From Avena insularis (taxonomy: Eukaryota; Streptophyta; Magnoliopsida; Poales; Poaceae): a DNA stretch of 64,000 nucleotides. The translations under genes were made by a program, and so were the position numbers. The notes beneath the pieces were generated by a model. It did not search any database. It saw only the letters and a program-made list of their open reading frames with translations, and had not been told where the DNA came from. Below are positions 1 through 10,406 of this stretch, piece after piece (positions within the stretch are counted from its first letter, which is position 1; every line of letters begins with the position of its first letter). The DNA lies in contig CM042693.1 of NCBI GenBank assembly GCA_023614405.1, forward strand, positions 158,736,731 through 158,800,730, read 5' to 3'.

Positions 1-1448
1 CAATGTGACCGAGGAATCCTACTTCCTATAACCAGAATTCACATTTGCTAAATTTTGCATACAACTGATGCTCTCTAAGGGTTCCAAGAATGGTCCTTAG
101 GTGTAGCTCATGTTCTTCTTCCGATTTGGAATAAATCAGAATGTCATCGATGAAAACAACGACAAACTTATCCAGGAAATCCATAAGAATCTTATTCATG
201 AGATTCATGAAATAAGAGGGGGCATTGGTTAATCCAAAAGACATGACTGTATACTCATACAATCCATATCTGGTGGTGAAGGCAGTCTTTGGGATATCCT
301 CTGCACGAATTTTGAGTTGATGATAGCCGGTTCTAAGATCAATCTTAGAAAACACCTGGGCACTGGTCAACTAATCAAACAAATCTTCTATCTTAGGCAA
401 GGGGTACTTGTTCTTGATGGTGACATCATTCAACTTTCGATAATCCGTACACAAACGGTTACCTCCATCTTTGTTGTTGTAACACCCCGTCCACTCCTGG
501 GCCCGGGGGGTGTCACTCCTGGTAGCTTAATAGGATATCTAGACTGGCCCCACAGACCAACACTAGTCTTTTCTGCGCACTTTGTCCTCACTCGCATGCA
601 CGGTACTACTTCCCGGTCGGTCACCCATCCTATAATTGCTCTAGGCCAAGCACGCTTAACCTTAGAGTTCTTTTCGAATGAGCTTCCGGAAAAGAAGTTG
701 CAACTTGTTGACATGGGTATCCTATCAATCCTATTAAGCCATGTGCCCGGATCTCACAGTTGTCCACAAACAAGACAGGTGATCTCCATGGGGACGCACT
801 CGGTTGAATCAATCCGATTTCTAGCATGGAATCCAGTTGCTTCTTCAGTTCTTCTAGTTCTGACGGGTTCATACTATAGGGTCTACGGCTATGGGTCCTG
901 TTCCGGGGATTAGTTCGATGATAAACTCGATATCCCGATCTGGGGGCATACCGGGCAAAACATCTGGAAATACATCGGGGTATTCGCAGACTATCCGAAC
1001 TTGGTCAATGGTAGGTTGGGCTACACTCTTGTTACACTTGAATTGGCGAGGTAAGGTTTCAGATATATGCTCGACTGATATTCCAGTGGTACTGGTCATG
1101 GTAATGGCTTTCTTGGCACAGTCAATCAATCCTTTATGCTTGGACATCCAATCCATTCCTAGTACTACTTCCAAACCTTTAGTTCCGAGTACTATTAGGT
1201 TAGCATAAAAATCTATGCCATGGATTCGGATAGGGACGGCTTTGCAAATTTGCCTAGCCTTGGTGGTTGATCCGGGAATTTGTACAATCATCACATGCTT
1301 CAATTTGGTTGGTTGAATTTTACTAGTGCAGGCAAATTCTTCGGTGACAAATGAATGTGATGCACCAGAATCAAACAACACTCTTGCAAGTACTGAATTA
1401 ACAGAAAACATACCCAAAGACGACGTCCGGGCGCTTCGAGCTTCTTCA
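1..1448 (-). pseudogene. pol: Element A pol remnant: protease and reverse transcriptase
   Basis: Protease lies at about 869-1417, with the retropepsin active site as DSGASHSF and a downstream GMDWM motif. RT begins just downstream in another frame: the pieces up to position 26 include the [10 protein letters not shown] stretch, the SFGLTNAP block and the [10 protein letters not shown] catalytic motif. Breaks seen: a shift in frame near 886 between protease and RT, a 281-bp Cassandra LTR plus target duplication (473-758) in the RT N-terminal region, and an in-frame TAG at 371-373. Gag and protease are also in different frames, with the change between about 1420 and 1500. RNase H and integrase would lie beyond position 1. 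The product would process and reverse-transcribe the element RNA, but this copy cannot make it. Confidence 0.9.
478..758 (-). mobile_element. Cassandra-type solo LTR carrying a 5S rRNA-like segment
   Basis: A 281-bp insertion splits Element A's RT. On the minus strand it starts TGTGAGATCC and ends GGTGTTACA, and it is flanked by a perfect 5-bp duplication GTTGT (473-477 and 759-763). Inside, about 592-671 reads on the minus strand as the 3' two thirds of plant 5S rRNA: the box A-like AAGCGTGCTTGG (646-657) and the box C-like GGATGGGTGACC (619-630) are exact. Cassandra TRIM elements are known to carry 5S-like pol III promoters in short LTRs, which fits the length and termini. There is only one LTR and no primer site, so this is a solo LTR. 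It is not a functional 5S gene: the 5' part is diverged and no array is present. Confidence 0.85.
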
Positions 1449-2615
1449 GATGCATGAGAAAAAGACGGCCATTGCGGTTGAGTGAATTCCTAGGGCAAAT
1501 CTTCTCCTGGCTGGACACGACGCTGTCAGCTGAAATGGGACATTGGCGTTGGGGGCTGTGGCATTCTTCTTGTTGGGGCACTCGTTGGAATAGTGGCCTT
1601 TATTTCCACAGTCATAACAGGTCACTTGTGACTTGTCCTTGGCTGCGATAGGCACAACATTGCTTCCAGTCCTTGGGGCAGTGTTGGGGTTGGTGGTAGT
1701 ATTGTTGGTGTTGAACTTGGGTGGGGCATGGGTGAAATTGCTAGAGTTGTCGGGGTTGTTGTGATTTGCTCCGGGTCTAGGGTTTCCACGGTTGGGATAG
1801 GTCGGACGGGTCATAGGGGGTCTGTTGGTTCTTGGGGCAAATCCTGGAGATGGGTTGGGGCGATACTTTGGGGTCTGATGGGTTCCTGGTTTATGCATCA
1901 TGCGACGCTTGCGGTTCTCATTGGCTTGGTTGATCTTTCCTTCCATTTGGATAGCAGAGTCGACAAGGGCTTCAATATCAACAAAGGGGATATTGACTAA
2001 CACCGTCTGCATCTCGTCATGCAGACCATTCAGGAATCTTTCTTTCTTCTTGGCTTCGGTGTCTATTTCGTCCGGGGCATACCTAGCTAATGACAAAAAT
2101 TTGTCACGGTATTCCACTACAGTCATCCTTCCTTGCTTCAACTCTCTGAACTCGTCTCTCATTCTCTTGATTAAACCTGGTGGCACATGGGTTCTGCTAA
2201 ACTTGACCTTGAATTCCTCCCAGGTCATCATCTGGCCTCCGGTCATTGCGCGAACACTGTTCCACCATGCCCTAGCATCTCCGACTAGATAATGGGTGGC
2301 GAACAATACTTTCTCGTTGGCTTCCACTCCGGCTACTTCTAAGTTATTTTCCATGGTTTGCAGCCAATCATCGGCGTCTAGGGGTTCTTCCGACTTGGTG
2401 AAAACGGGTGGGTTGGTATTCTGGAAATTCTTGAGCTTAGATCCGTGGTTGTCCTGATTTCCATGGCCTTGGTTGTTGTGGGCTAGCTGGGCTATCTGTT
2501 GCAGAGTGGCTAGGTTGACTTGACGTTCCGCTCTTTCAGCTTCGCGGTTAGAAGTCAACATTTGCAGGATCTGCAACATCGGGTCCGGGGCTGAACCACT
2601 TCCTCCACGTGGCAT
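1446..2615 (-). CDS. gag: Element A gag polyprotein (capsid and nucleocapsid)
   Basis: The gag protein packages element RNA into virus-like particles in the cytoplasm. I chose the start at 2615 (MPRGGSG), seven codons inside the longest ORF, because the preceding residues do not resemble gag starts. It has about 389 residues. The capsid-like Retrotrans_gag domain covers roughly residues 60-230, with WLQTMENNLE, ARAWWNS, TWEEFKVKF, LSLARYAPDE and RFLNGLHDEM blocks. A basic, Asn/Pro-rich linker follows, then one CCHC zinc knuckle (CYDCGNKGHYSNEC). The ORF is open over gag but runs into unrelated residues at its end, since protease continues in another frame. It lies about 235 nt after orf0. Confidence 0.88.
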   Translation of the reverse strand: MPRGGSGSAPDPMLQILQMLTSNREAERAERQVNLATLQQIAQLAHNNQGHGNQDNHGSKLKNFQNTNPPVFTKSEEPLDADDWLQTMENNLEVAGVEANEKVLFATHYLVGDARAWWNSVRAMTGGQMMTWEEFKVKFSRTHVPPGLIKRMRDEFRELKQGRMTVVEYRDKFLSLARYAPDEIDTEAKKKERFLNGLHDEMQTVLVNIPFVDIEALVDSAIQMEGKINQANENRKRRMMHKPGTHQTPKYRPNPSPGFAPRTNRPPMTRPTYPNRGNPRPGANHNNPDNSSNFTHAPPKFNTNNTTTNPNTAPRTGSNVVPIAAKDKSQVTCYDCGNKGHYSNECPNKKNATAPNANVPFQLTASCPARRRFALGIHSTAMAVFFSCI

Positions 2616-2850
2616 CTGAAGATTTATATAGATCATGAGAAAAGAGGGAAATTGCTAAGGTTTTGGGTTTTTGAAAAGTTTTTTGGAGTTTGACTCAAGT
2701 TTTCTAGCAACTTGCTTTTTCATTCATTCACTCATAACACAGAGTACAACACACACCACAACAAGGAAAAACAGATGGTTTTAAGAACCATTCTGGAATC
2801 TACGATACAGTGGGACCGACTACTACTCACTACGCTAGTGCTTAGTTCTA

Positions 2851-3642
2851 CTACTCCTCGGAGTCTGTGGCTTCATCATCTTCAGGATCAACGATGAAGG
2901 CGAAATCATCCTCATCGGTGAAGAAGTCCATGGCCTGATCCTCCAGAAAATCATCGTCATCGTTGAGATAGGAGTAAGGGTCTCCATGAAGATCTTCTCC
3001 GGCATTCTCCCTTTCCTCCAACTGCATGTCCCTCTCGTGGATGGTCTCTTCCAGAGATGAGATGTGATGGCGAAGACAGGCAATAATGCGCTCCTTCTTG
3101 TCGAGCTGACGGCGGCGAGACTTGCGATCCTTTGCTAGCATGGCGATGGTCTGATCCTTCGTCTTGATGATGGCAGACTTGTGGTTGCAATAGTCATGGC
3201 AGTTTTCAAACTCTTGTTGATGATCATACATCATGAAGCTAAGGTGGTCCAACTGAGTCTTCAGCTCGGGGTGGTATGGGGCTTCCAGTGGTTGTCCATT
3301 TGCATCACGTCTTGGGAAAAACTCAAAGCGAGTACCCTTGATCTGATTGATGCTACGCCCACCTGAGGAAAGAGCTTCCTGCATTGCTCTGGCAAGTCCA
3401 TCGAGCCAGTTGTTTTCCCTCAAGGTAAACTGAATTCCCTCCAATGTGGGAGGTTCAATCTTTCCTCGGAGACTTGCAACAATTAGCCACAACAGATCTT
3501 CTCCTCCTTGATCATTGAGCTGAGCTCCGAAGAACTCGGGGTGCGGACGCTCCAGAAGTTCCGAAAGCTGATCCAGATCCCTCTCAAAGATAAGGTCTCC
3601 TCCATTCCCGAGTTGATAAAACTTGCTGTACTTCACGTCCAT
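2851..3642 (-). CDS. Element A orf0: 263-residue coiled-coil protein upstream of gag
   Basis: An intact ORF starts at 3642 and lies between the primer binding site and gag. Residues 1-120 look globular, with a PHPEFFGAQL and a LLWLIVASLRGKIEPPT block. Residues about 140-215 are rich in Lys, Arg, Glu, Gln and Leu and look coiled-coil. The last 40 residues are very acidic (runs of Asp and Glu). No catalytic motif is visible. Its position matches the orf0 reported ahead of gag in rice RIRE3/RIRE8-type elements; the function is unknown. It stays open although the pol of this copy is badly broken. A role in RNA or particle handling is a guess. Confidence 0.75.
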   Translation of the reverse strand: MDVKYSKFYQLGNGGDLIFERDLDQLSELLERPHPEFFGAQLNDQGGEDLLWLIVASLRGKIEPPTLEGIQFTLRENNWLDGLARAMQEALSSGGRSINQIKGTRFEFFPRRDANGQPLEAPYHPELKTQLDHLSFMMYDHQQEFENCHDYCNHKSAIIKTKDQTIAMLAKDRKSRRRQLDKKERIIACLRHHISSLEETIHERDMQLEERENAGEDLHGDPYSYLNDDDDFLEDQAMDFFTDEDDFAFIVDPEDDEATDSEE

Positions 3643-3857
3643 CTATAAAAATAGAGGATGAGTAGATTAGCAGAGTGATCAAGTGTGTCAAGATTTTATC
3701 TATTTTTCAAGAGTTTTTGGGGAACATGAAGTTTTATTAAAGAATTAAAGAGGTAAGAATGAGAATAAGTTTTCGTAAATATTTTTGTTCTATGGTTTTG
3801 ATAAAAAAAAATTTGGTTCAACGTCCAATCTAACTAGGGTCTCCTATGGTCAGGATG
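3643..3857 (-). other. Element A 5' leader between primer site and orf0
   Basis: A 215-bp untranslated stretch, AT-rich with short A and T runs. No ORF or recognised motif is seen beyond its position between PBS and orf0. Confidence 0.6.
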
Positions 3858-3869
3858 GCTCTGATACCA
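3858..3869 (-). promoter_or_regulatory. Element A primer binding site (initiator tRNA-Met)
   Basis: The minus strand reads TGGTATCAGAGC, the usual complement of the plant tRNA-iMet 3' end. It lies three bases inside the 5' LTR boundary. This fixes the orientation of Element A and the LTR edge at 3873. Confidence 0.9.
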
Positions 3870-3872
3870 ACT

Positions 3873-6800
3873 TGTCAACACCCGGATTTTTCAATCCTAG
3901 ATGCCTATTATGCCATACATCGCAATCCCAGGATTACCATTTTTGCGAGACATAACAGAATTGGATACCATAGTACTTCATCCATTACAAACGATACATA
4001 AGTTCTTACACAAATAGGGATCTCATGATCCAGTTCTTAATACAACATCAAGCGGTGAATACGTAATAATAACGGTGGCGTGGCGAAGCTCCATCTTCGG
4101 GTCACGATCAATGCGACGATGGGAGATGATCCTAGTTGTCGTAACCTTCACGGGGTCCATCCTCCGGTACTCCTCTTCATAGTGCCGCCATGGGAATAGC
4201 AGGACAAAGCCATGAGTACTCTTTAAGTACTCGCAAACTAATACTAACAGGTAAGGGGTTTTTGGATAATAGGACACTAGGCTCTAGGGTTGTTTTGCAA
4301 AAAGCCAGGTTTATCTTTAATAAGTTCCGAAGCTAGTCACAGTTTTATAACTCCTAAGTGGGATCTTGTAATCCAGGTCACAACTCTGTTGTGGTCAAGT
4401 CAAAGTCGCAATTCATTTCACAAGTCATTTTAAAAGTCTGACGGGGGAACAGTATGGCCACTCCAACTGTCCATAACCGCGGACGCAGCTATTCGAATAG
4501 TTTGATACTCTGCAGAGATTGTACACTTTCACCACAACATTCGATACATCCGTCAGGAACAAATCCTGAATTCACCATACTCAGTATGCGGATAATCAAT
4601 CCTAACCTTTCGATTACACGCCCTAGTATAAGCACCTCTCCTGTGAGTTTGGCCTCCCAACCATGACCACTGTCATCTTGGGTGCTGCATGTGGACAATC
4701 TTCACAAGGTAGCCTCAGCTCAGACCTTGGCGGGAGGAACTAATACTAAGGTATATAAGTTTCCAGTCAAGCCCTACCCAATATTCGGGTATTGTGGTTG
4801 TACGCAAAAATTGGAATGGTATCGCATCCAGACAACCATCAGTTTTATAAAGGGCTAAGGCTCATGCCTCAACATTTTCATCACCAAAATCATCAAGGGT
4901 TTGGAAACACATGTCCAAAACCTTTCAATAGAATGATCCATCATTCCAAGGTTTTCATAACCATTTTTCCACCAAGTATTCCCATCTAAAGTTGATCAAG
5001 TTTTATGCTTAGCACTAGCATCTACAGGTGGGGGTGGTACTAATGAGGGGTGGTAACTAGTGGAGTTTCACTAAGTCCAACATTATATCTTAGGCTGATA
5101 TCAAGGTTTCTAGCTTAGGCCAAATTTTATGCTCTTTAAGCAACCTTGACAACTGTCTTGTATCTACCAAACTCTTAGGTAGACTCTAAGTAAGCTTTGA
5201 TAAAGAAATAAAGTAAGAAGCTTGCCATAAAACTAGGATTGGTTTAGCAAGTAGGTATGATCACATATGCTTAAGGCATATAGTATTCATATCACAAGTA
5301 TGGGTTTGTGGCATCGAGGGTATCTTGCAAGTGTTAGCTTGCATTGGTATAGTATCAGCTTGCATCGGTGTCAATATAAGCTTGCATAGTTACTAGCTTG
5401 CCTTGTGCGAAGCGATGGTTGAAGTTCTCCTCGGCTTCCTCTTCGTAGTATCCTCCTTCATCCTCGTAGTATCCTTGGTCGGTACTAGCGTCTATGAATA
5501 AATACGAGGTACACAATCACCAAACAATACTTAACTACATGCAATCATCACACACAAGGGTCCTATAGATGATCTAGCATCATCTCTAACATTACAAGGT
5601 TAAAGCTTGGTTTAAAACTTCTTATTTTTAGAAAAGTAATTTCTACTCATTGAAAAACTACTTAAGATTTAATATTCTCCAAACTAAACATGGGATCATT
5701 TTGACACATGTCATCACCACATATTGTAGTCCATGGGAATGTGTTTTAAAGTAGTGTCACAATTTAATAAGGTTTTACCCTTTTATTTCAATTAATTAAA
5801 GTGGCTAGAAATGCTTATGAAGCATTTTTTTATTACTTGAACATTATTTCTGCAAGTAAACCTATATATTTATATTCTGAAAGGTATGGTTAAATGTGAT
5901 TTTTGAGAGTTGGAATCAACTCAAAAGCTTTTATGGTTTAAATTTGAAAAATGTTTGAATGCAGAAAAGCTTCTGCCTTGTTATTTTTGCTATGGGTGAT
6001 CTACAGATCCAAATGACTTGAATCCAACGGGCTTGGATTAAGCATTCACAGACCTTTCCAACAAAATTGGTTTCATCCAATTTGGTGCACTGAATCGATC
6101 TGGGTTGATTTTTGAAGTTGGTTACAGAAGTATGTTTGAATTTAAAAAGAACAGGTTTAATTTGAATTGCTGGGCTGCGCGGGAAATTCTAACGGGCTGG
6201 CCTGCTAAGCGCAGTGCTCCCGCGGGATGCGTAAGTGGGTGTCCCCACTCGTCAGTGACACGGGGCTGGGCGAAGCGGTATGGGGCAACGTGGATCGTTC
6301 GATCTAGTTCTAATCCAACGGCTGAGGGTCATCGTCGACGCGAGACAGCTCCGGCGAGAACGAAACCTAGCGCGGCCAGTGGGGGGTGCTGGGGGCTCAC
6401 CGGGGTACTGGCGAGGGTCGGCGAGGCGGGCAAACGACGAAGTCGACGACGGCGAACCTCGTGGTACCAGTGGCTTCTCCTGGGGCGGCTCCACTCGCTG
6501 GCTCCCTTCTTCTCCGGCAGCGGCAGGCTTCAGTGAAATTCCGGCGAGGTGGTGCTCGGCTTGCTCTGAGGATGGTGTGGCACGGTCAATGGGGAGAGGG
6601 GAGTGAGATGGTGTGAGGAAATCGTGCGGGGGTGGCCTCTATTTATAGTCGAGCGAGGGGACCGTCGGGGCGCAAGGTGAGCTCGTCGGGGGCGTTCTGA
6701 GCGGCTAATGGCATGGGCAAGGGTAGGGGACGGTGCTGTGTCTCCTGGCGATGCTCAATGACATGATCGCGAGGCATGGGGCGGTGCGGTTTGGTCTGGA

Positions 6801-7907
6801 ACGGGCGGCGCTCTGCGCGGCAGAGGCGGCGTCTTCGACGGCGGGCGGTGGCTGTATGGCACGGGGCGGCAAACGGGGGTGTCTGGCGGTCTCCTGGGTC
6901 GGTGGTGATAGTGTATGCACGCGGTGAGGGCGGCGCGCGGTCTGTGGGTGATGGTCGAGGGTGGCGCTCTGGCGCACGCTCGGCATGGTCTGGGCGTGTC
7001 TCGTCTTGGCGTGGTCTGGGCTTGGCAATGCTCGCGGCTGGGACATGCACTGGCGGTGGACGGTGGGCTGCCTCCCAGACAAGGTTGGCACGGCTAGTTC
7101 TTCCTCTAGCCTGCTGTCCACAATGGGGTGACATGGGGTTGCTCGGCTGTTCACCATTAATGGCAATGGCAAGCTCACAGGGGTGCTAGTGTTGGGCTAA
7201 TCTTTCTAGATGATCTACTGGGTTGTGTGTGAGCTAACTAGGGAACAAGTTAGGCTCAAAACACTACACACTATAGTGTTTGATGTTTTGTTTGATTTGT
7301 GTCTGCAACCTATTTGATAAGATGGCCGCATGAAATCAAGTTTTGAATTTTGAAATGATTTTTGGTGGGTTTGCTAGATTGGTTCTGGTGAGTCTGCAGA
7401 AGCTTGGGTTTTGAAAGTTGAGCTTGTTTGGGTGGGTTTTGGAAAAGTGGGATCTTCCCATATGAAGAAGATTCAATTTTGAATTGTCACTTAAACTATG
7501 CATTTGAAAGTTTCTGGATGATCACAAAGTGGGACTTGATACTTTGTTATGAGTACATTCAAGGGGTGCAAAGATCTAGAAAAGTTTCTGTTAGGTTTTG
7601 AAAGTTTGAGACAGCCAAAGTAGGCATGGGAGTTAAATTGGTCAAAATGACCATTCACTTAATATATTTGTTTTGATTTACTTGTCTTTAGGAAAAGTGT
7701 GGGAAATGTTTTAGATGATGTTATTTTCACCTAAGAAACATTCTACAAGCAATGGTTCACACAAACAAGGTGGTTTTTAAAGAAATTCAAAATTCATGCA
7801 TACACATATACATGCATTCATGAATTCATTTAGAAAAGTTTTTGTTAACCCTAAACTTGATGATTAGTGTTTTGATGATCTAAGTTTGATATTTTTGGGA
7901 TGTTACA
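3873..7907 (-). repeat. Element A 5' LTR, about 4.0 kb
   Basis: On the minus strand the LTR starts TGTAACATCCC and ends GGTGTTGACA, so it has TG...CA termini. The right edge joins Element B's LTR and the left edge abuts the primer site. The region transcribed first is GC-rich (about 6180-7190), with a TATA-like site at 6639-6648. The part nearer the primer site is AT-richer and includes several AGCTTGCAT copies at 5328-5402. ORFs in the GC-rich part show no recognisable protein and are taken as chance. Confidence 0.88.
6639..6648 (-). promoter_or_regulatory. Probable TATA box in Element A LTR
   Basis: The minus strand reads CTATAAATAG within a GC-rich setting, followed downstream by a CT-rich leader. 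This is the best core-promoter candidate in this LTR. Confidence 0.6.
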
Positions 7908-10391
7908 ATCTCCATAAGATCCAATGGTCACCGCACGTCCCCGGGCCGAAAGGATACTGGCCACTCACAGCGTGCCACGTCGCACGGAATATACCCTGGG
8001 AATATTCCCTTATATTGTAAATTGAATAAATTTTTGCAGAATTGTATTAAACATTGAAAAATCCATATAAAATTAACTATAGCTCCAAAAATTGTAAATA
8101 ATATACCTATGGAAAGATAATTTCATGTATATATGAATATGCAATATTATTAGACATTTACTATAAGAATTTGCCGCAATCATTTAAATGGATTAATGCA
8201 CCTTTTAGAGTAATAAATTCATAGGAAAATAACCACTGTTCAGAAAATTGCAAATAATATACCGTTGGATTCAGAAAATTGTGAAGAACATTAACATTTC
8301 TTTATAAACAAGTTTTACACTATATATTTGCTGCAGTAGTTTAAATGATTTAATGGCCTATTTGGAGTAATTAAATCATATGAAAATATTTATAGGTTAT
8401 AAAAATACAAATAATATGTCTCTGGAATCCCTGGTTCATTTAGAACACTTATCTGGCGTTATATATAATTTTTGTCGAAGAAAGTAAATTAAATGATTTA
8501 AACCCTTATAACTAGTATTTAAATCACAGAAAATTAACCAGAACTCCAAAATTAGTGAAACCAATTGCTAAGGATTTGTATTGAAAATATATATCCAGAG
8601 AAATTGCTTTCCAAATTATTTGGTACTGTTAAAACAGAAATTCATACAAAAATATTTAAACCCATTGAAATAGTGTTTTAATCATAGGAAAATATCTATA
8701 ACTCCTTTTTAGGTGATTCAAATTGCCACTGTCTCTAAATTGCATTACCTCTATCCAGTAGCATCTAGTTCACAATTTAATACGACATAAACATATTTAG
8801 TTCAATTAAAGTGGTATACTCCATATTAAATCGATACAACTTTAGTAATAAAAGCTTTAGTGCATTAAATGACTTTCCACATGCATCATGTAATCTAATT
8901 ATATTCAGAACACTAAATGCAACAATTGTGACTCATTAAATCGTCATGCATGCATCTGTCCATCATTGTTTTCTTGTAATGTTGCATTGTTGCATGTTTG
9001 CAATGCTTTGAATGGTGTGTTTATTGTGTTTACTTCAAACGTTAGATTGTGAGGAGTGCAGCTATTGTGATTGCAACTACTATGATTGCAAGTATTATGG
9101 TTATTGCGAAAGAGGCCATTATAATTGTGAGGGTTATCTAATCGACTACATCTACAACAAAGGCAAGTGGTGCTATCTTGGTCATAAATGTCCTATTGTT
9201 TTCCTATGCATTGTAGATGTTTTGTAGAATTGCATATGTAGGAATTGATGTGTATATGCTATGCTATGTCCCATATTATTCCCTAGTATTCCTTGTTTAT
9301 GAGCCATCGTATTGGTAGATTGCTTAGCTATGCTATTTAGACGAGGAAGGGAATCATACCATGAAAAGTTATTTGTTTTGAAAGGATTTTATTTTGTTAA
9401 ATGACAAACCAACATGATTTTAATGAACCACCTGGGCGGAATGGCATTGATTCGGTCATCGAGTGTGGATTATGGTGGGGAATGCCGCCCAGGACACTGA
9501 GAAAGGATTGGTTTCTTTGTTTGGAAGCTTTCGTGTGCAACCATATGCCAATAATGAAATGGGCGGTTGGTTGAACTTCGAGGTGAGTTATGGTAACTCG
9601 AACCCACGTATCCAGAGATATAGATAGTGTAGGTTGGACCGGTGCGTGTCGGGTTTGGGGAGCTACTTCCCGAACGGTTCCTTATTGGACTTCTCCCTAT
9701 CATCACCCAATATGAGAGTGGTGGTACGAGTTGGGTTGGTCAAGTCACATGGGTAAAGTGTACTAACCCCTGCAGTGTGTATAAACTAAGTACTTAGCCG
9801 TGTCCTCGGTTATGGACAATTTGAGCGACCAGATACTGATGCTGTGATATTTCTCATTCATCCTTATTTCTCAATTACTTAAAACTTGTTGGGTGAACAT
9901 AATTGGGTAGGAGCACCTGGGAGTGAACCAGAGTGTCCTATTTATCGTATTGGAAAACTACTTTGTTACAAATGTTAGGATAAAACTGTTGCTTTATGCA
10001 AATGAGCCTGAACTCCACTTGGCCAAATAAGCATGTAGTTAATAGATCTGTTGTTAACCACTATAGCCTACTTGCCATACATTCGATGTATTGACCATTC
10101 GTGGCTGCAACGTTTCATGTTGCAGGTTATATCATATTTGAGTGATCGTTCATAGGTCGCGAGACTCCACTCAACATTTGTTCGCCTGTGGCACATTTGA
10201 AGGATGGAGATATACCTTGTATTCGTTTTCCGCTGTGTAATTGAATAAATAATGTAAATTCTGGATCATATTCGTTGTATTTATGATGCACAGTTATATT
10301 TGGTATCATTTTGTACTGTGTGTGCCAGTGAACTGATCCAGAGATTGGCACTATACACATGAACTCAGCCTTATCAGGCGAGGGTGTTACA
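7908..10391 (+). repeat. Element B 5' LTR, left part displaced by Element A
   Basis: Matches 13563-16039 almost base for base. It begins internally at ATCTCCATAAG, where Element A inserted, and ends GGTGTTACA just before the primer site. The part holding the promoter (equivalent to 12114-13562) is not in this copy within the window. Confidence 0.9.
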
Positions 10392-10394
10392 AGA

Positions 10395-10406
10395 TGGTAT
10401 TAGAGC
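10395..10406 (+). promoter_or_regulatory. Element B primer binding site (tRNA-iMet-like, one mismatch)
   Basis: Reads TGGTATTAGAGC three bases after the LTR end. It differs by one C-to-T change from the standard TGGTATCAGAGC. It sets plus-strand orientation. Confidence 0.8.

Larger units (their letters stand above)
1..7907 (-). mobile_element. Element A: Ty3/gypsy chromovirus-type retrotransposon, 3' part off-window
   Basis: Read on the minus strand the order is 5' LTR (3873-7907), primer binding site (3858-3869), orf0 (2851-3642), gag (1446-2615), protease and reverse transcriptase (below 1448), running off the left edge before RNase H and integrase. The gag-protease-RT order, the CCHC knuckle and the extra ORF ahead of gag match the Tekay-type chromovirus group. 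The right boundary is exact: the sequence after 7907 continues as the LTR of Element B, whose other copy (13563 onward) is uninterrupted at that point. A therefore inserted into B's 5' LTR. The matching left end and target duplication are outside the window. Pol is damaged, so the copy is not autonomous. Confidence 0.9.

Noticed and set aside
592..671. Candidate 5S rRNA gene
   Set aside because: Only the 3' two thirds match 5S rRNA, and it is inside a TG...CA unit with a target duplication, so it is the 5S-like part of a Cassandra LTR.
6105..7189. Overlapping long ORFs on both strands in a GC-rich stretch
   Set aside because: They lie in the promoter and leader part of Element A's LTR. High GC lowers stop frequency; the products are Arg/Ala/Pro-rich with no domain.
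9012..9227. 71-codon Cys/Tyr-rich ORF, identical at 14668-14883
   Set aside because: Both copies lie in the LTRs of Element B, so identity follows from LTR duplication. No signal peptide, no homologue known to me, and no coding context.
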